A stretch of 64,000 bases of DNA from assembly GCF_003951315.1 (NCBI RefSeq), contig NZ_QLJH01000009.1, positions 1 to 64,000 on the forward strand, written 5' to 3'. The notes below the pieces were generated by a model. That model saw only the letters and a program-made list of their open reading frames with translations. It had not been told where the DNA came from and did no database searches. Source of the DNA: Sphingomonas sp. S-NIH.Pt15_0812 (GTDB taxonomy: Bacteria; Pseudomonadota; Alphaproteobacteria; Sphingomonadales; Sphingomonadaceae). Numbering within the stretch: position 1 is the first letter of the stretch; every line of letters begins with the position of its first letter. Below are positions 1-7,947 of the stretch, in pieces. The position numbers were made by a program, and so were the translations under genes.

Positions 1-645
1 CATCGCGGCCAGCGGTCGCCGGATGCCACGGATCAGCAAAGCGCAGGACAGCAGGAGGAGGATCGCGACAATGGATGCGCCCGCCAGCGCCAGCCGCCTG
101 CTGCGTGCCAGCCGATGTTCCGCCGCCTCGACCCGCACCGTCTGCAGCGCCCGCTCCTCATCGAGGAAGCCTTGCGTACGGACGGTGATCGCATCCATCA
201 GTTCGCGGCCGACCCCGCTTGCCACAAAGGCGCGCGCGCCGGCGAAATCCCCTGCCCTACCCAGATCGAGCGGACGACGGAGCGCAATGGATCGCTCCGC
301 CATCAACCGGGCGATCTCACGCGTGCGGGCATGCTGGACCGGGTTATCGGCGGTCAGAGCCACGACCCGCGCCATGTTGGAGGCGGCACTCTTGATGCGC
401 TCATCGAACGTCCGCGCATAGGCCGGGTCATGGGTCAGGACGAAGCCGCGCTGCCCCGACTCTGCCTCCCGCAGATCGCCCAAGGCTTCATCGGTCGTCT
501 CGATGATCGCGGCCGAGTGGGTTACCCAGCGAAAGCGACTGCCAGTCTGATGCGCTGCATCGGACAGCAGCCAAGCCAATGACGCGAGTGCCAAGATGAC
601 GACAAGCGCGAGTGCGCCGATACGGGTGTAGAGAGAGGTAAACAC
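1..645 (-). CDS. CHASE3-domain membrane sensor, N-terminal part (cut by window edge)
   Basis: The gene runs off the left edge of the window; 215 codons are visible. It starts at a GTG, which is why a search limited to ATG starts misses it. The product begins with a membrane helix (about residues 7-25), then an extracytoplasmic segment containing the CHASE3-like string ESGQRGFVLT followed by RSIALRRPLDLGRAG and ending in a long helix (ALQTVRVEAAEHRLARSRR), then a second membrane helix (about 187-207) and RGIRRPLA, which resembles the start of a HAMP or linker. CHASE3 domains sit at the N-terminus of bacterial sensor kinases and cyclases, so a histidine kinase or diguanylate cyclase is expected to follow outside the window. 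The output domain cannot be seen. Confidence 0.8.
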   Translation of the reverse strand, partial: MFTSLYTRIGALALVVILALASLAWLLSDAAHQTGSRFRWVTHSAAIIETTDEALGDLREAESGQRGFVLTHDPAYARTFDERIKSAASNMARVVALTADNPVQHARTREIARLMAERSIALRRPLDLGRAGDFAGARAFVASGVGRELMDAITVRTQGFLDEERALQTVRVEAAEHRLARSRRLALAGASIVAILLLLSCALLIRGIRRPLAAM

Positions 646-940
646 CCATGTTGGATTATGTCCAATTGGTTAGCAGCGGATTAGCGGCCACTTATAACAC
701 CTTGATCGTTGATGCGATTCAGTGGCTTGAGCAATACCCAACAACAAAGCAGGTCAGGCATACACAGCAAAGAACCGCAGGCATAATGCCTCAAAATGGG
801 ACACTTTCTGGTTAACACGTTGTACACTGATTGGCTCTTCTTTCTCCTTGGTATGTTCATGCGTGCTGTGCTCGCTACGCTTCGAAGGGGGTGTTGTGTG
901 CACACGAATGAAACGTATAGAATTATAAAGAGGCGCTAAC
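646..940. promoter_or_regulatory. Intergenic region with candidate promoter for the GAF gene
   Basis: I see no convincing gene in these 295 bases; the one open frame on the minus strand has no family resemblance. A 10-bp perfect palindrome, GTGTGCACAC, lies at 896-905. A candidate sigma-70-like promoter for the gene at 941 is TTGTGT (894-899) with TATAGA (916-921), 16 bases apart, so the palindrome would overlap the -35 element and could be an operator. The promoter call is tentative. Confidence 0.3.
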
Positions 941-1441
941 TTGTCCGTTACAATCTACGATCCCGCGCCCTTGCCTTCAAATGAACCCGCCCGAAATCAA
1001 GCTGTCTACGCATCCGGATTGCTGGAGAATAGCGACGACACCGCCTTGAACAGGCTATCAGTGCTGGCGAAGGATTTGTTTCGAGCCGATTGGGCCGGCA
1101 TCACCCTCATATATGATGACGTTCAATGCGTTATTGCCTCATCGGGGGGGCGATTGGGACACTATGATCGCGCGAGGTCGATGTCTGCATATGCGATCCT
1201 CGCACCCTCGGAGGTATTTTGCTTAGCGGATGCAAAGGAGGATGATCGATTTGGCGCCAACCCGTTCGTCAGGGTGGGCTTGATCCGGTTTTTCGTTGCT
1301 GCCCCGGTCATCGATGCGCAAGGCTATGCGCTTGGTACGCTCTGCGTCTCCAGTCGCCTACCACGACACGCCATCGACCCAGAGGCTCTGGCAAAGTTGC
1401 AAAATTTGGCAGCGCAGATTGTCCATAGAGCGGCGGCCTGA
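941..1441 (+). CDS. Stand-alone GAF-domain protein
   Basis: A 166-residue soluble protein consisting of one GAF-type sensory domain. The pattern LDTxxxxxLxxLAKDLFRADWAGITLIYDD, the run FCLADAKEDDRF, and APVIDAQGYALGTLCV match the GAF fold seen in the kinase and cyclase proteins at 1987 and 16904. It has no output domain. The start is a TTG preceded by AAGAGG eight bases upstream; no ATG is available near the domain boundary. It lies in a signalling cluster between a CHASE3 sensor and a GGDEF-EAL protein, and may bind a small ligand or interact with one of them. Function and ligand are unknown. Confidence 0.65.
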   Translation: MSVTIYDPAPLPSNEPARNQAVYASGLLENSDDTALNRLSVLAKDLFRADWAGITLIYDDVQCVIASSGGRLGHYDRARSMSAYAILAPSEVFCLADAKEDDRFGANPFVRVGLIRFFVAAPVIDAQGYALGTLCVSSRLPRHAIDPEALAKLQNLAAQIVHRAAA

Positions 1442-1457
1442 ATAATGTCTCGACAAA

Positions 1458-1691
1458 CTATCCTGTCGGACACTGCCTTGCATCAACGTCCCACGTCTGG
1501 ATAAGCTTGTCGAGCAGGTCTATATCGTTTTTCAATACATCAGCCAGTTCGGCGATACCCTGCCGTATTTCTGACTGCCGATTGTCCGGCCATTCTGCTA
1601 GCGCGTTCCTGAAAGTACGAAGTTCTGTGTCTTTTTCGGCACGCATCACCAGGTAGGCATCACGCGCTACCCGGTCGGGCTTCTCATTCAT
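1458..1691 (-). CDS. Small hypothetical protein, 77 residues
   Basis: I do not recognise a family. The chosen start (ATG at 1691) has AGGA six to seven bases upstream and gives a charged, helical product beginning MNEKPDRVARDAYLVMRAEK with the later segment LADVLKNDIDLLDKLIQTWD. A longer frame upstream adds a Trp-rich, non-protein-like leader and is rejected. It is convergent with the GAF gene at 941. Probably a real small cytoplasmic protein, but support is only the ribosome site and composition. Confidence 0.45.
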   Translation of the reverse strand: MNEKPDRVARDAYLVMRAEKDTELRTFRNALAEWPDNRQSEIRQGIAELADVLKNDIDLLDKLIQTWDVDARQCPTG

Positions 1692-1986
1692 ATTGCATCC
1701 TGACGCACTTGCACCTTCCAACAGCGAGAATGGGATTTGTATTGCGCCTCGCCACCACCATCGGCATTCGATCCTCAACTACTCACACGAATAATTCGTT
1801 GCGTCACAGGACGTGATCAACATGTGGTCCAAGATTGTCTTTCTGGCATCGCCGCCTATCGCTCATATGCCCGCACTTCAACCATCAGCGCGTCTCCCGC
1901 CAAACTACCAAGCACGGGCCATGGACGCGTGCATTGTTAAATAACGTTCATCTTTGAGCATGAGCAAAGTTAGCAAGGACTAGTTA

Positions 1987-4572
1987 GTGGTTGCGCTCTA
2001 CCGTGCCAGCATGACCGATCCTTGCGTTGTCGCAACCGGGCTGGAGACGGCCCGGCTGACGAGCCTGCTGAACATGAAAATCCTCGATACGCCGCCCCAG
2101 CAGGAGTTCGACGAGATTACCCGGCTCGCAGCACTCGCCTGTGATGCGGCAAGCGCAGCCATCACGCTGGTTGATGCGGACCGCGGCTGGTTCAAGTCGC
2201 GTGTGCGTGTAGGCGTCCCGGAGGTACCACGCGAGCATGCCTTGTGCAGCCTGGAGATTGATCGGCCGACGCTGCTCGTTATTCCGGATACCCATCTCGA
2301 TAGGCGCTGCGCTGACAATCCGCTGACGCAGGGCGATGATGCGATCCGCTTCTATGCCGGGGCACCCCTCATTACCTCGACGGGGCATTGTATCGGCCGA
2401 TTGTGCGTGATGGGGCATGAGCCCCGTGTCGGCCTGACCGATGGGCAGCACGGGGCGCTCACCGAGCTCGCCCGTATCGTCTCCGACCGGATCGAGGCGC
2501 GGCAAAACCGGCAGATTGGCCTGATTGCCAGCCAGGTCGTGGATGTGACCTCGGACGCCATTCTATGCGCGGACGCGATTGGACGCATCACCTTCTGGAA
2601 TGCAGCGGCCGAGGCGATGTTCGGGCGGCCGGCAGCCGACGCCATCGGCGCCGAACTCAGCATCATCGTACCCCAGCGCTTTCGAGCAGCGCACCGCGCC
2701 GGCTTTGCCGCCGCTGCGCAGGGCGGGCACATGAAGCTTGCCGGCCAGATGGTTGCGTTGACCGCGGTCAAGGCGGATGACTCTGAGTTTCCGATCGAAC
2801 TCTCGCTCAGCCGCTGGCAGAGCGAGAGCGGCTCCCCTGCCTTTGCAGCGATCATCCGCGACATCTCGGCGCGTAAGCTGCTCGAACGTGAGCGCGAACA
2901 GGCCTGGGATTTCCTCAACACCGTCATCGAACACCTGCCAGCAATGCTGTTCGTCAAGGACGTCCAGACGCAGCGCTATCTGCTGATGAACAAGGCCGGC
3001 GCTGAGATTGCCGAGCTGCCACAAGCGGACTTCATCGGCCGGACGGACAGCGAATTGTTTCCCGGACGCGGTGAAGGCTATGAAGCGCGTGATCGCGCTG
3101 CCTGTGAGGTGCCGGGCGTCCATGTTCACGAAAGCCAGCATGTTCGCACCGATGGTCAGCAAGTCCATCTTCGCACCAAACGGTTGAGGGTCGACTCCCT
3201 TGAGGGTCAGCCGCGCTACCTTCTTGGCTTGATCGAAGATGTTACCGAGGCACGCCGCGCCCAGGCAGAAGTTGCTCGACTGGCAACGTATGACTCCCTG
3301 ACGGGATTACGAAACCGGGTAAGCTACATCGAACGGCTCGGCATGCTGGTCGAAGCACGTTCGCCATTTGCCTTGCTCAGCATCGATCTCGACCGCTTCA
3401 AGGCGATCAACGACCAGTTTGGTCACCTGGTGGGTGACGATGTCCTGCTGCGGGCTGCTCTGCGCCTGAGTGGCTTGGCCAGTTCAGGTGATCTCCTCGC
3501 GCGCGTTGGCGGCGACGAGTTCGTGATGGTGTTGATTGGTGGCGATGCCGACAAGCGCTGCCGGCGGGTCGCATCCGCAATCGTGACGGCACTGGAGGAG
3601 CCGATCGCAACTGACAGGGTTCGTGCTCATATCGGTGCCAGTGTTGGCGTTGCTCTCTTTCCTAGGGACGCCGAAACGGTCGACGCCATACGACAGGCCT
3701 CGGACCTCGCCTTATACCGGGCCAAGGATCAGGGCCGTGGTACGGCCTGCTTCTACAGCGAGGCGATGGATGCCACGATGCGCGAGCACCAGATGCTCGA
3801 GATTGCCTTACGCGAGGCGATCGAAGCCGATGCCATCACCCTGGCTTTTCAACCGGTTCGATCGCTTGAGACCGGACACATCACGAGCTTCGAGGCGCTT
3901 GCCCGTTGGACGCATGATGTCCGCGGCAGCGTCCCTCCGTCCGAGTTCATCCCCCTTGCCGAGGAATGCGGCCTGATCGAGAAACTGGGTGCCGGATTGC
4001 TGCGGAGGGCCTGTAACGAGGCAACGCGGTGGCCAGACCACATCCGTGTGGCCGTCAACCTGTCGCCACTCCAGTTCCAGAACGACCGGTTGTGTGAAAC
4101 CGTACGCCAGGTTCTTAAGGACACTGGTTTGGCATCTGAGCGGCTGCAGCTGGAAGTCACCGAAGGCCTCTTGATCCGCGACGTCGATCGCACCTTCAGG
4201 CAGCTGCAGCAGCTCCGCTCACTCGGCATTCAGATCCTGATGGACGATTTCGGCGTGGGCTATTCGTCGCTCAGCTATTTTGAGCGCTTCCCATTCGATA
4301 AGGTCAAGATCGATCGTACCTTCGTCGACACAGCGCCGACCTCAGCTGCGTCACAGGCGATTATCAAGGCAGTGGCCCAACTCGGCACAACCCTTGGCAT
4401 GGGCGTGGTCGCCGAAGGCGTGGAGACGAAGGAGCAGTTGCAATTGCTGACGACCTATGGATGCAGCCATGTGCAAGGGTATCTCACTGGCAGGCCGATG
4501 ACGCCGGCCGATGCCTATGACGCTGTACTGACGGAGCAGAAAACCGTAGGAAATCAAGACTTTGTCATCTGA
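1987..4572 (+). CDS. GAF-PAS-PAS-GGDEF-EAL cyclic-di-GMP protein
   Basis: A cytoplasmic 861-residue protein expected to make and/or degrade cyclic di-GMP. Order of domains: GAF (about 20-170), PAS (about 180-300), PAS (about 305-425), GGDEF (about 430-595), EAL (about 605-850). The cyclase signature GGDEF is intact at 508-512, and the phosphodiesterase signature EAL is intact at 636-638, with EVTE, DDFGVGYSSL and AEGVET also present, so both activities look possible. The inhibitory I-site RxxD expected just before GGDEF reads SSGD, so product inhibition through the classical site is probably lost. No membrane segment is present; the GAF and PAS domains would sense a cytoplasmic signal. Start chosen is GTG with AAGGA eight bases upstream; ATG at 2011 is an alternative. 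Similar GAF N-termini occur at 941 and 16904. Confidence 0.92.
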   Translation: MVALYRASMTDPCVVATGLETARLTSLLNMKILDTPPQQEFDEITRLAALACDAASAAITLVDADRGWFKSRVRVGVPEVPREHALCSLEIDRPTLLVIPDTHLDRRCADNPLTQGDDAIRFYAGAPLITSTGHCIGRLCVMGHEPRVGLTDGQHGALTELARIVSDRIEARQNRQIGLIASQVVDVTSDAILCADAIGRITFWNAAAEAMFGRPAADAIGAELSIIVPQRFRAAHRAGFAAAAQGGHMKLAGQMVALTAVKADDSEFPIELSLSRWQSESGSPAFAAIIRDISARKLLEREREQAWDFLNTVIEHLPAMLFVKDVQTQRYLLMNKAGAEIAELPQADFIGRTDSELFPGRGEGYEARDRAACEVPGVHVHESQHVRTDGQQVHLRTKRLRVDSLEGQPRYLLGLIEDVTEARRAQAEVARLATYDSLTGLRNRVSYIERLGMLVEARSPFALLSIDLDRFKAINDQFGHLVGDDVLLRAALRLSGLASSGDLLARVGGDEFVMVLIGGDADKRCRRVASAIVTALEEPIATDRVRAHIGASVGVALFPRDAETVDAIRQASDLALYRAKDQGRGTACFYSEAMDATMREHQMLEIALREAIEADAITLAFQPVRSLETGHITSFEALARWTHDVRGSVPPSEFIPLAEECGLIEKLGAGLLRRACNEATRWPDHIRVAVNLSPLQFQNDRLCETVRQVLKDTGLASERLQLEVTEGLLIRDVDRTFRQLQQLRSLGIQILMDDFGVGYSSLSYFERFPFDKVKIDRTFVDTAPTSAASQAIIKAVAQLGTTLGMGVVAEGVETKEQLQLLTTYGCSHVQGYLTGRPMTPADAYDAVLTEQKTVGNQDFVI

Positions 4573-4596
4573 ACAACACCGGTTAGCGTCCGTTAG

Positions 4597-4986
4597 ATGC
4601 TGATGGGAGGCACCAAAGGAATGGTGGAGCATGATCGAAAGGCCCGCCTGGCCCAAGCGATCCTGAACAATCGCAAGCAGCGGCTGGATGGCCTGCCTCA
4701 CGAGATGTTTGGCGAGTTCGCCTGGGATGCTCTACTCCACCTGTTCGTGGCCGATGCTGCAAGTCAGCGGCTGGACGGTCATGCGCTGGTCAAACGCATC
4801 TCCTGCCCGGCTTCCGTTATGCGGCGGTGGTTGGTCTTCATGTCGGAGCAGAAGTTGGTGATCGGCGACGGTGACGGCGATCTGTCCGATCTGCTTACCT
4901 TATCAGCCGAGGCACTGGCGGCGATCGAGACCTACCTTGCGCACACCACTGATATGGCAAGAAGCTTGTTCAGCTCACACGCATAG
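4597..4986 (+). CDS. Small winged-helix (MarR-like) protein A
   Basis: A 129-residue protein whose core EFAWDALLHLF...VMRRWLVFMSEQKLVI...LTLSAEALAAIETYL has the layout of the short winged-helix domain common in sphingomonads (helix with xDPAWDMLLDL, recognition helix with RWxxxLxxxGL, then a beta wing and LS). No ligand-binding domain is present. It is related to the proteins at 5185 and 10965 in this window. The ribosome site is not decisive: ATG at 4597 has GTTAGA nearby and ATG at 4621 follows GGGAGGCACCAAAGGA, so the true start may be 4621. Probably a DNA-binding regulator; its target is unknown. Confidence 0.6.
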   Translation: MLMGGTKGMVEHDRKARLAQAILNNRKQRLDGLPHEMFGEFAWDALLHLFVADAASQRLDGHALVKRISCPASVMRRWLVFMSEQKLVIGDGDGDLSDLLTLSAEALAAIETYLAHTTDMARSLFSSHA

Positions 4987-5184
4987 TCTTTAAACAAGGC
5001 AGCATATGCGTGACCAGCTTCAATGCAAAATATACTTCGATGAACCCCGTCGCCATCAGACAAATAATTATGATCAGATGTTACCACCACTTTGACATCG
5101 ATTTTGATTGAAGCGATTGCCGTTGACCCTTACCACATATTGGCCAGATTAGGGCGTAGTAGATGTTTTCGGGGGAGGCAATTT

Positions 5185-5562
5185 ATGTCACGAACGCTCA
5201 AGGTCGCTGATGGCAAGGAACATGTGGTCAGCACCACCTCCACGATCAAGCTTGCCGAGCGCATGCTGGCATCGTCACGTGTGATTGCTTGCAGCTTGCC
5301 CCCCGGCTTGCACCCACCATCCCCAGTCACGATCCTGCTGGAGCTGTACCTTGCCGAAGACGAAGCACTTTATCCCAAATCGTCAGGTTTGGGGCTGACC
5401 GATCATATGCACCCGATCGTGGCGGAGCGCTGGGTTGCAGCTCTCCTGAAGCAGGGACTGGTCGAGCAGCAACACGGCAGGGTTGCTCTGAGCGCCGCAG
5501 GATACCGAGCAGTGACGGATATGCTCGAAGTCCTGTTTGCGGTTCAACGCGCTTTGGACTGA
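5185..5562 (+). CDS. Small winged-helix (MarR-like) protein B
   Basis: A 125-residue protein of the same family as that at 4597. The core VTILLELYLAEDEALY...ERWVAALLKQGLVE...VALSAAGYRAVTDML matches the winged-helix pattern. The start at 5185 is decided by a strong ribosome site GGGGGAGG seven bases upstream; an upstream in-frame start at 5092 would lack one. It precedes, on the other strand, a Crp-like HTH protein. Likely a DNA-binding protein without a sensor domain. Confidence 0.62.
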   Translation: MSRTLKVADGKEHVVSTTSTIKLAERMLASSRVIACSLPPGLHPPSPVTILLELYLAEDEALYPKSSGLGLTDHMHPIVAERWVAALLKQGLVEQQHGRVALSAAGYRAVTDMLEVLFAVQRALD

Positions 5563-5705
5563 GGAAGCCGCATCAACTCCTCCAGACGGGCAATTGCCGT
5601 GGCAACGTGCGCGGCGACAGCCTGATCGCAGCGATCCGCTTCACGGAGTGCCGCCTCGAGCAATTGCTGTAGGTGAGCAAGTTCGGCAGGTGGTTGCTGT
5701 GTCAT
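5544..5705 (-). CDS. Small coiled-coil-like protein coupled to the Crp-type gene
   Basis: A 53-residue protein beginning MTQQPPAELAHLQQLLEAAL, followed by READRCDQAVAAHVATAIARLEELM. Its ATG overlaps the TGA of the Crp-like gene upstream (ATGA at 5702-5705), so the two are probably translated together. A related small protein occurs at 11393, next to another winged-helix gene. The helical sequence suggests a small dimerising partner; the function is unknown. Confidence 0.55.
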   Translation of the reverse strand: MTQQPPAELAHLQQLLEAALREADRCDQAVAAHVATAIARLEELMRLPQSKAR

Positions 5706-6049
5706 GCCCATGCCTCGATCGGGTGAAGATAAGCGGGTCTGAAATCGCACGCCCTACGTAGGGCATCTACATCCTGGATGCGCAGAGTTCCATGGCTAAA
5801 CTCAACAAGCCCTTCGTTGCGCAGCTTCTGCAAAACGCGATTGGTGTGGACGCTGGTGATGCCGACGGCGTCGCCGATATCCTGTTGGCTCAACGGAATA
5901 CGGCACCGCCCAATCTCCACCAATCCCACATTATCGGCCCGAGTGTGCAACTCACATAGCAGGTGCGCCACTGCCTGATAGGCAGAAGCGGAGTTAAGCA
6001 GCCAAGTGCGCAGCTCATCGCTGTATAGCTGAAACGCCCCGTCGCGCAT
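5702..6049 (-). CDS. Crp/Fnr-type HTH protein lacking the nucleotide-binding domain
   Basis: A 115-residue protein that corresponds to the C-terminal third of Crp/Fnr regulators: the end of the dimer helix (AYQAVAHLLCELHTRADNVG) and the DNA-binding HTH (IPLSQQDIGDAVGITSVHTNRVLQKLRNEGLVEF), closing with the typical DFRPAYLHP. The effector domain of about 120 residues that normally precedes it is absent, and the upstream DNA on this strand is in another frame and holds a gene on the other strand. It is therefore either an N-terminally deleted remnant or a stand-alone DNA-binding protein; the intact frame and coupled downstream gene favour a functional short protein. Confidence 0.7.
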   Translation of the reverse strand: MRDGAFQLYSDELRTWLLNSASAYQAVAHLLCELHTRADNVGLVEIGRCRIPLSQQDIGDAVGITSVHTNRVLQKLRNEGLVEFSHGTLRIQDVDALRRACDFRPAYLHPIEAWA

Positions 6050-6107
6050 TTGATTCAGCCTGACTCATGCGGCTTGCGGGGAACCCGGCCGCCGGCATGA
6101 TTACGAC

Positions 6108-6536
6108 ATGGATCACACCATCACCCATGCCTGCGGCCACCTGCAGATCCACCACGTGCTGGGGTTCACGCAGCAGCAGCTGCGTAAGATCGCTCGGCTG
6201 GAAAGTGCACCTTGCGATAATTGTCGACGGGCAGCCAGACAGGTGAGCAGCACGGCTTATGGTGCGGAACAGGCTGCAACGCTTGCCCACCTTGCGCTTG
6301 CCAACCTCAGTGGCAGTCCGCGTCAGGTCGCCTGGGCAGAGAGCATCCGGGTCACTCGCCTCACCAGCCTGCTTGCTGATCGTGAGGACGGCACGCCAGA
6401 GGCATGCAGAGCTTGCGCTGCCGTTACAGAGGCCCAGTGGTGGATCGATCACCGCGATTTGCCCTTGGCCGACCTTGCTGCTGGCGCGATAGCGGCCGCT
6501 ACGATCGGCAGGAAAACGGTTGCCGCCGCAGCCTGA
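6108..6536 (+). CDS. Hypothetical protein with Cys/His zinc-type motif
   Basis: A 142-residue protein with an N-terminal ACGH...CDNC pattern (Cys-His pair followed about 30 residues later by CxxC), consistent with a zinc-binding treble-clef or ribbon, then the string LSGSPRQVAWAESIRVTRL, which recurs in uncharacterised bacterial proteins in the form LxGSxKQxxWAxxIR, and a C-terminal WWIDHRDLPLADL. The function is not known to me; proteins with this motif are frequent on plasmids and genomic islands. It is divergent from the truncated Crp gene. Ribosome site is weak. Confidence 0.6.
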   Translation: MDHTITHACGHLQIHHVLGFTQQQLRKIARLESAPCDNCRRAARQVSSTAYGAEQAATLAHLALANLSGSPRQVAWAESIRVTRLTSLLADREDGTPEACRACAAVTEAQWWIDHRDLPLADLAAGAIAAATIGRKTVAAAA

Positions 6537-6597
6537 GGCAAGATTACGCGCTTCAACTGTGTCCCATTATCGGCATCCGGGCCCCTGCCCTAACCGC

Positions 6598-6819
6598 ATG
6601 GCTCATGCTACAGGCATGGCCATGCTGAAATCTCGAATGAAGCGGCTCGACCATGCCCGTGAGCAAGCAGCGATGCGTCTTGCCGATGTTGAAACCTCAC
6701 TGCTGAGCCTGGACAATGAGGATCTGCTTGATATCGCAGATATATTTCGAAGCCAGCCGATGTCTGTGATCGGCCAAATAGTCTTGGCGGAGATGAGAAA
6801 GCGTCATATCAGCCTCTAG
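6598..6819 (+). CDS. Small hypothetical protein
   Basis: A product of up to 73 residues with the charged helical segment KRLDHAREQAAMRLADVETS followed by LLSLDNEDLLDIADIFRSQP and EMRKRHISL. The start is uncertain: ATG codons at 6598, 6616 and 6622 are all in frame and none has a clear ribosome site. No family is recognised. It lies just upstream of the MucR gene, same strand. Confidence 0.4.
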   Translation: MAHATGMAMLKSRMKRLDHAREQAAMRLADVETSLLSLDNEDLLDIADIFRSQPMSVIGQIVLAEMRKRHISL

Positions 6820-6856
6820 TGCGCGCTATGCGGACATGTTGACGTGAGTATGATGT

Positions 6857-7294
6857 ATGACTGAGCAAACGAATATTGTTGAGCTGGCGACCGAGCTGAC
6901 CATTGCCTGGCTGAGCAATCCCAGCACTCGCACCAGCTCCGAAGACGTGCCTGCCTTCCTGCGGTCGATGCACAATGCCTTGGCGAACCTCTCCTCGCCG
7001 GAGGCCAACACGCCTGAGCCGAGCAATGAGGACGTGATCCCTGCCGTCAGCGTGCGCAAGTCGCTGGCCTCGCGTGATCACATCATCTCGATGATCGATG
7101 GCAAGCCGTACAAGACGCTGCGTCGCCACCTCGCCACCAACGGCCTGACCCCGCAGGAGTACCGCGAGCGCTACGGTCTCAAGGCCGACTATCCGATGGT
7201 CGCACCCGCCTATAGCGAGAGCCGCAGCGCCATGGCCAAGACGATCGGCCTTGGTCGCAAGCCCAAGGCGGCAGCGGACGACGCTGCCGAGTGA
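6857..7294 (+). CDS. mucR: MucR/Ros family transcriptional regulator
   Basis: A 145-residue protein of the alphaproteobacterial MucR/Ros family, which binds AT-rich DNA and controls exopolysaccharide, motility and horizontally acquired genes. The conserved C-terminal half is clear: SVRKSLASRDHIISMIDGKPYKTLRRHLATNGLTPQEYRERYGL and YPMVAPAYSE...AKTIGLGRK. In classical Ros the domain has a Cys2His2 zinc site; here the first two positions read IISMIDGK, with no cysteine, so zinc may not be bound. Variants of this kind that fold without metal are known in Mesorhizobium. A strong intrinsic terminator follows directly. The gene symbol marks the family, not a proven orthologue. Confidence 0.88.
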   Translation: MTEQTNIVELATELTIAWLSNPSTRTSSEDVPAFLRSMHNALANLSSPEANTPEPSNEDVIPAVSVRKSLASRDHIISMIDGKPYKTLRRHLATNGLTPQEYRERYGLKADYPMVAPAYSESRSAMAKTIGLGRKPKAAADDAAE

Positions 7295-7299
7295 AGAAG

Positions 7300-7330
7300 A
7301 AAGGGCGGGTCACCTCCACCCGCCCTTTTC
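7300..7330 (+). terminator. Intrinsic terminator after mucR
   Basis: A perfect 10-bp stem, AAGGGCGGGT (7301-7310) with ACCCGCCCTT (7318-7327), loop of seven bases, followed by TTTTC. It lies seven bases after the mucR stop codon. Confidence 0.9.
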
Positions 7331-7469
7331 CAAGGCGCGACGGCTACAAGGCATCACTCACGCATGAAGGCGTTTAATCCCGGTCTATCGACATCAGAGC
7401 GGGCGTCGCCATAAATCCGGCTTTATGATGTGAGTGCGGCAGCGTGGCCGCCGCGGAACCTGCCCTTGA

Positions 7470-7763
7470 GTGTCAATGACCCGATTGTTCTGGACACGTG
7501 AGAAAGAGATTGAACTGGCCAGGCGCTATGTCGACGGTGAGAGCATCGACGACATCTGCAAAGCGTTTGGCGCCACACATAGCATGGTCAAGGGGCGGCT
7601 CAGTACGCTTGGCATCCGCCGACGGGTGACCAAAAGTGATGCCGATCGGCACGGCAATGCGGCTTTGCTGCTTGGTCAAGCATTGCGTACGGCAATGCCA
7701 ACAAAAGCGGACAGCTTTGCCGACGACCTGTTGGAGGCCCTCGATACCGTCAACAAGGTTTAG
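7470..7763 (+). CDS. Small GcrA/Myb-like DNA-binding protein
   Basis: A 97-residue protein with an N-terminal helix-turn-helix FWTREKEIELARRYVDGESIDDICKAFGATHSMVKGRLSTLGIRRR, close in layout to the N-terminal domain of GcrA (WTDERVELLKKLW...GLSASQIAAEL...) and other SANT/Myb-type bacterial domains. The remaining 45 residues show no motif. No ribosome site distinguishes the GTG at 7470 from the ATG at 7476. Likely binds DNA; no target can be inferred. It is convergent with the resolvase gene. Confidence 0.6.
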   Translation: MSMTRLFWTREKEIELARRYVDGESIDDICKAFGATHSMVKGRLSTLGIRRRVTKSDADRHGNAALLLGQALRTAMPTKADSFADDLLEALDTVNKV

Positions 7764-7802
7764 TGACCCTCCGCAGTCGTCATCGCCGGTGTAGAGACAT
7801 GA

Positions 7803-7836
7803 GGCGCTCCGAATGTCGGGGGGACATCGGAGCGCC
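7803..7836. terminator. Hairpin between convergent genes
   Basis: GGCGCTCCGA (7803-7812) pairs with TCGGAGCGCC (7827-7836), extended by TGTC/GACA around a GGGGG loop with a single bulged A. It lies between the convergent genes ending at 7763 and 7948 and is a good candidate for a bidirectional terminator, although the T-run is poor. Confidence 0.6.
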
Positions 7837-7947
7837 GAACCGGAGCGGCAGGCCGTTCGGTTCGCACTCTTTATAAAACGATGATTGCCTCCCTTGTCAA
7901 AACGGGGCGAGATCAAGGCTGAAGCAAACTCCCTCGCCGCTGTTTGT

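Noticed and set aside
681..905. 74-codon frame on the minus strand in the promoter gap
   Set aside because: No ribosome site or family similarity; overlaps the promoter of the GAF gene.
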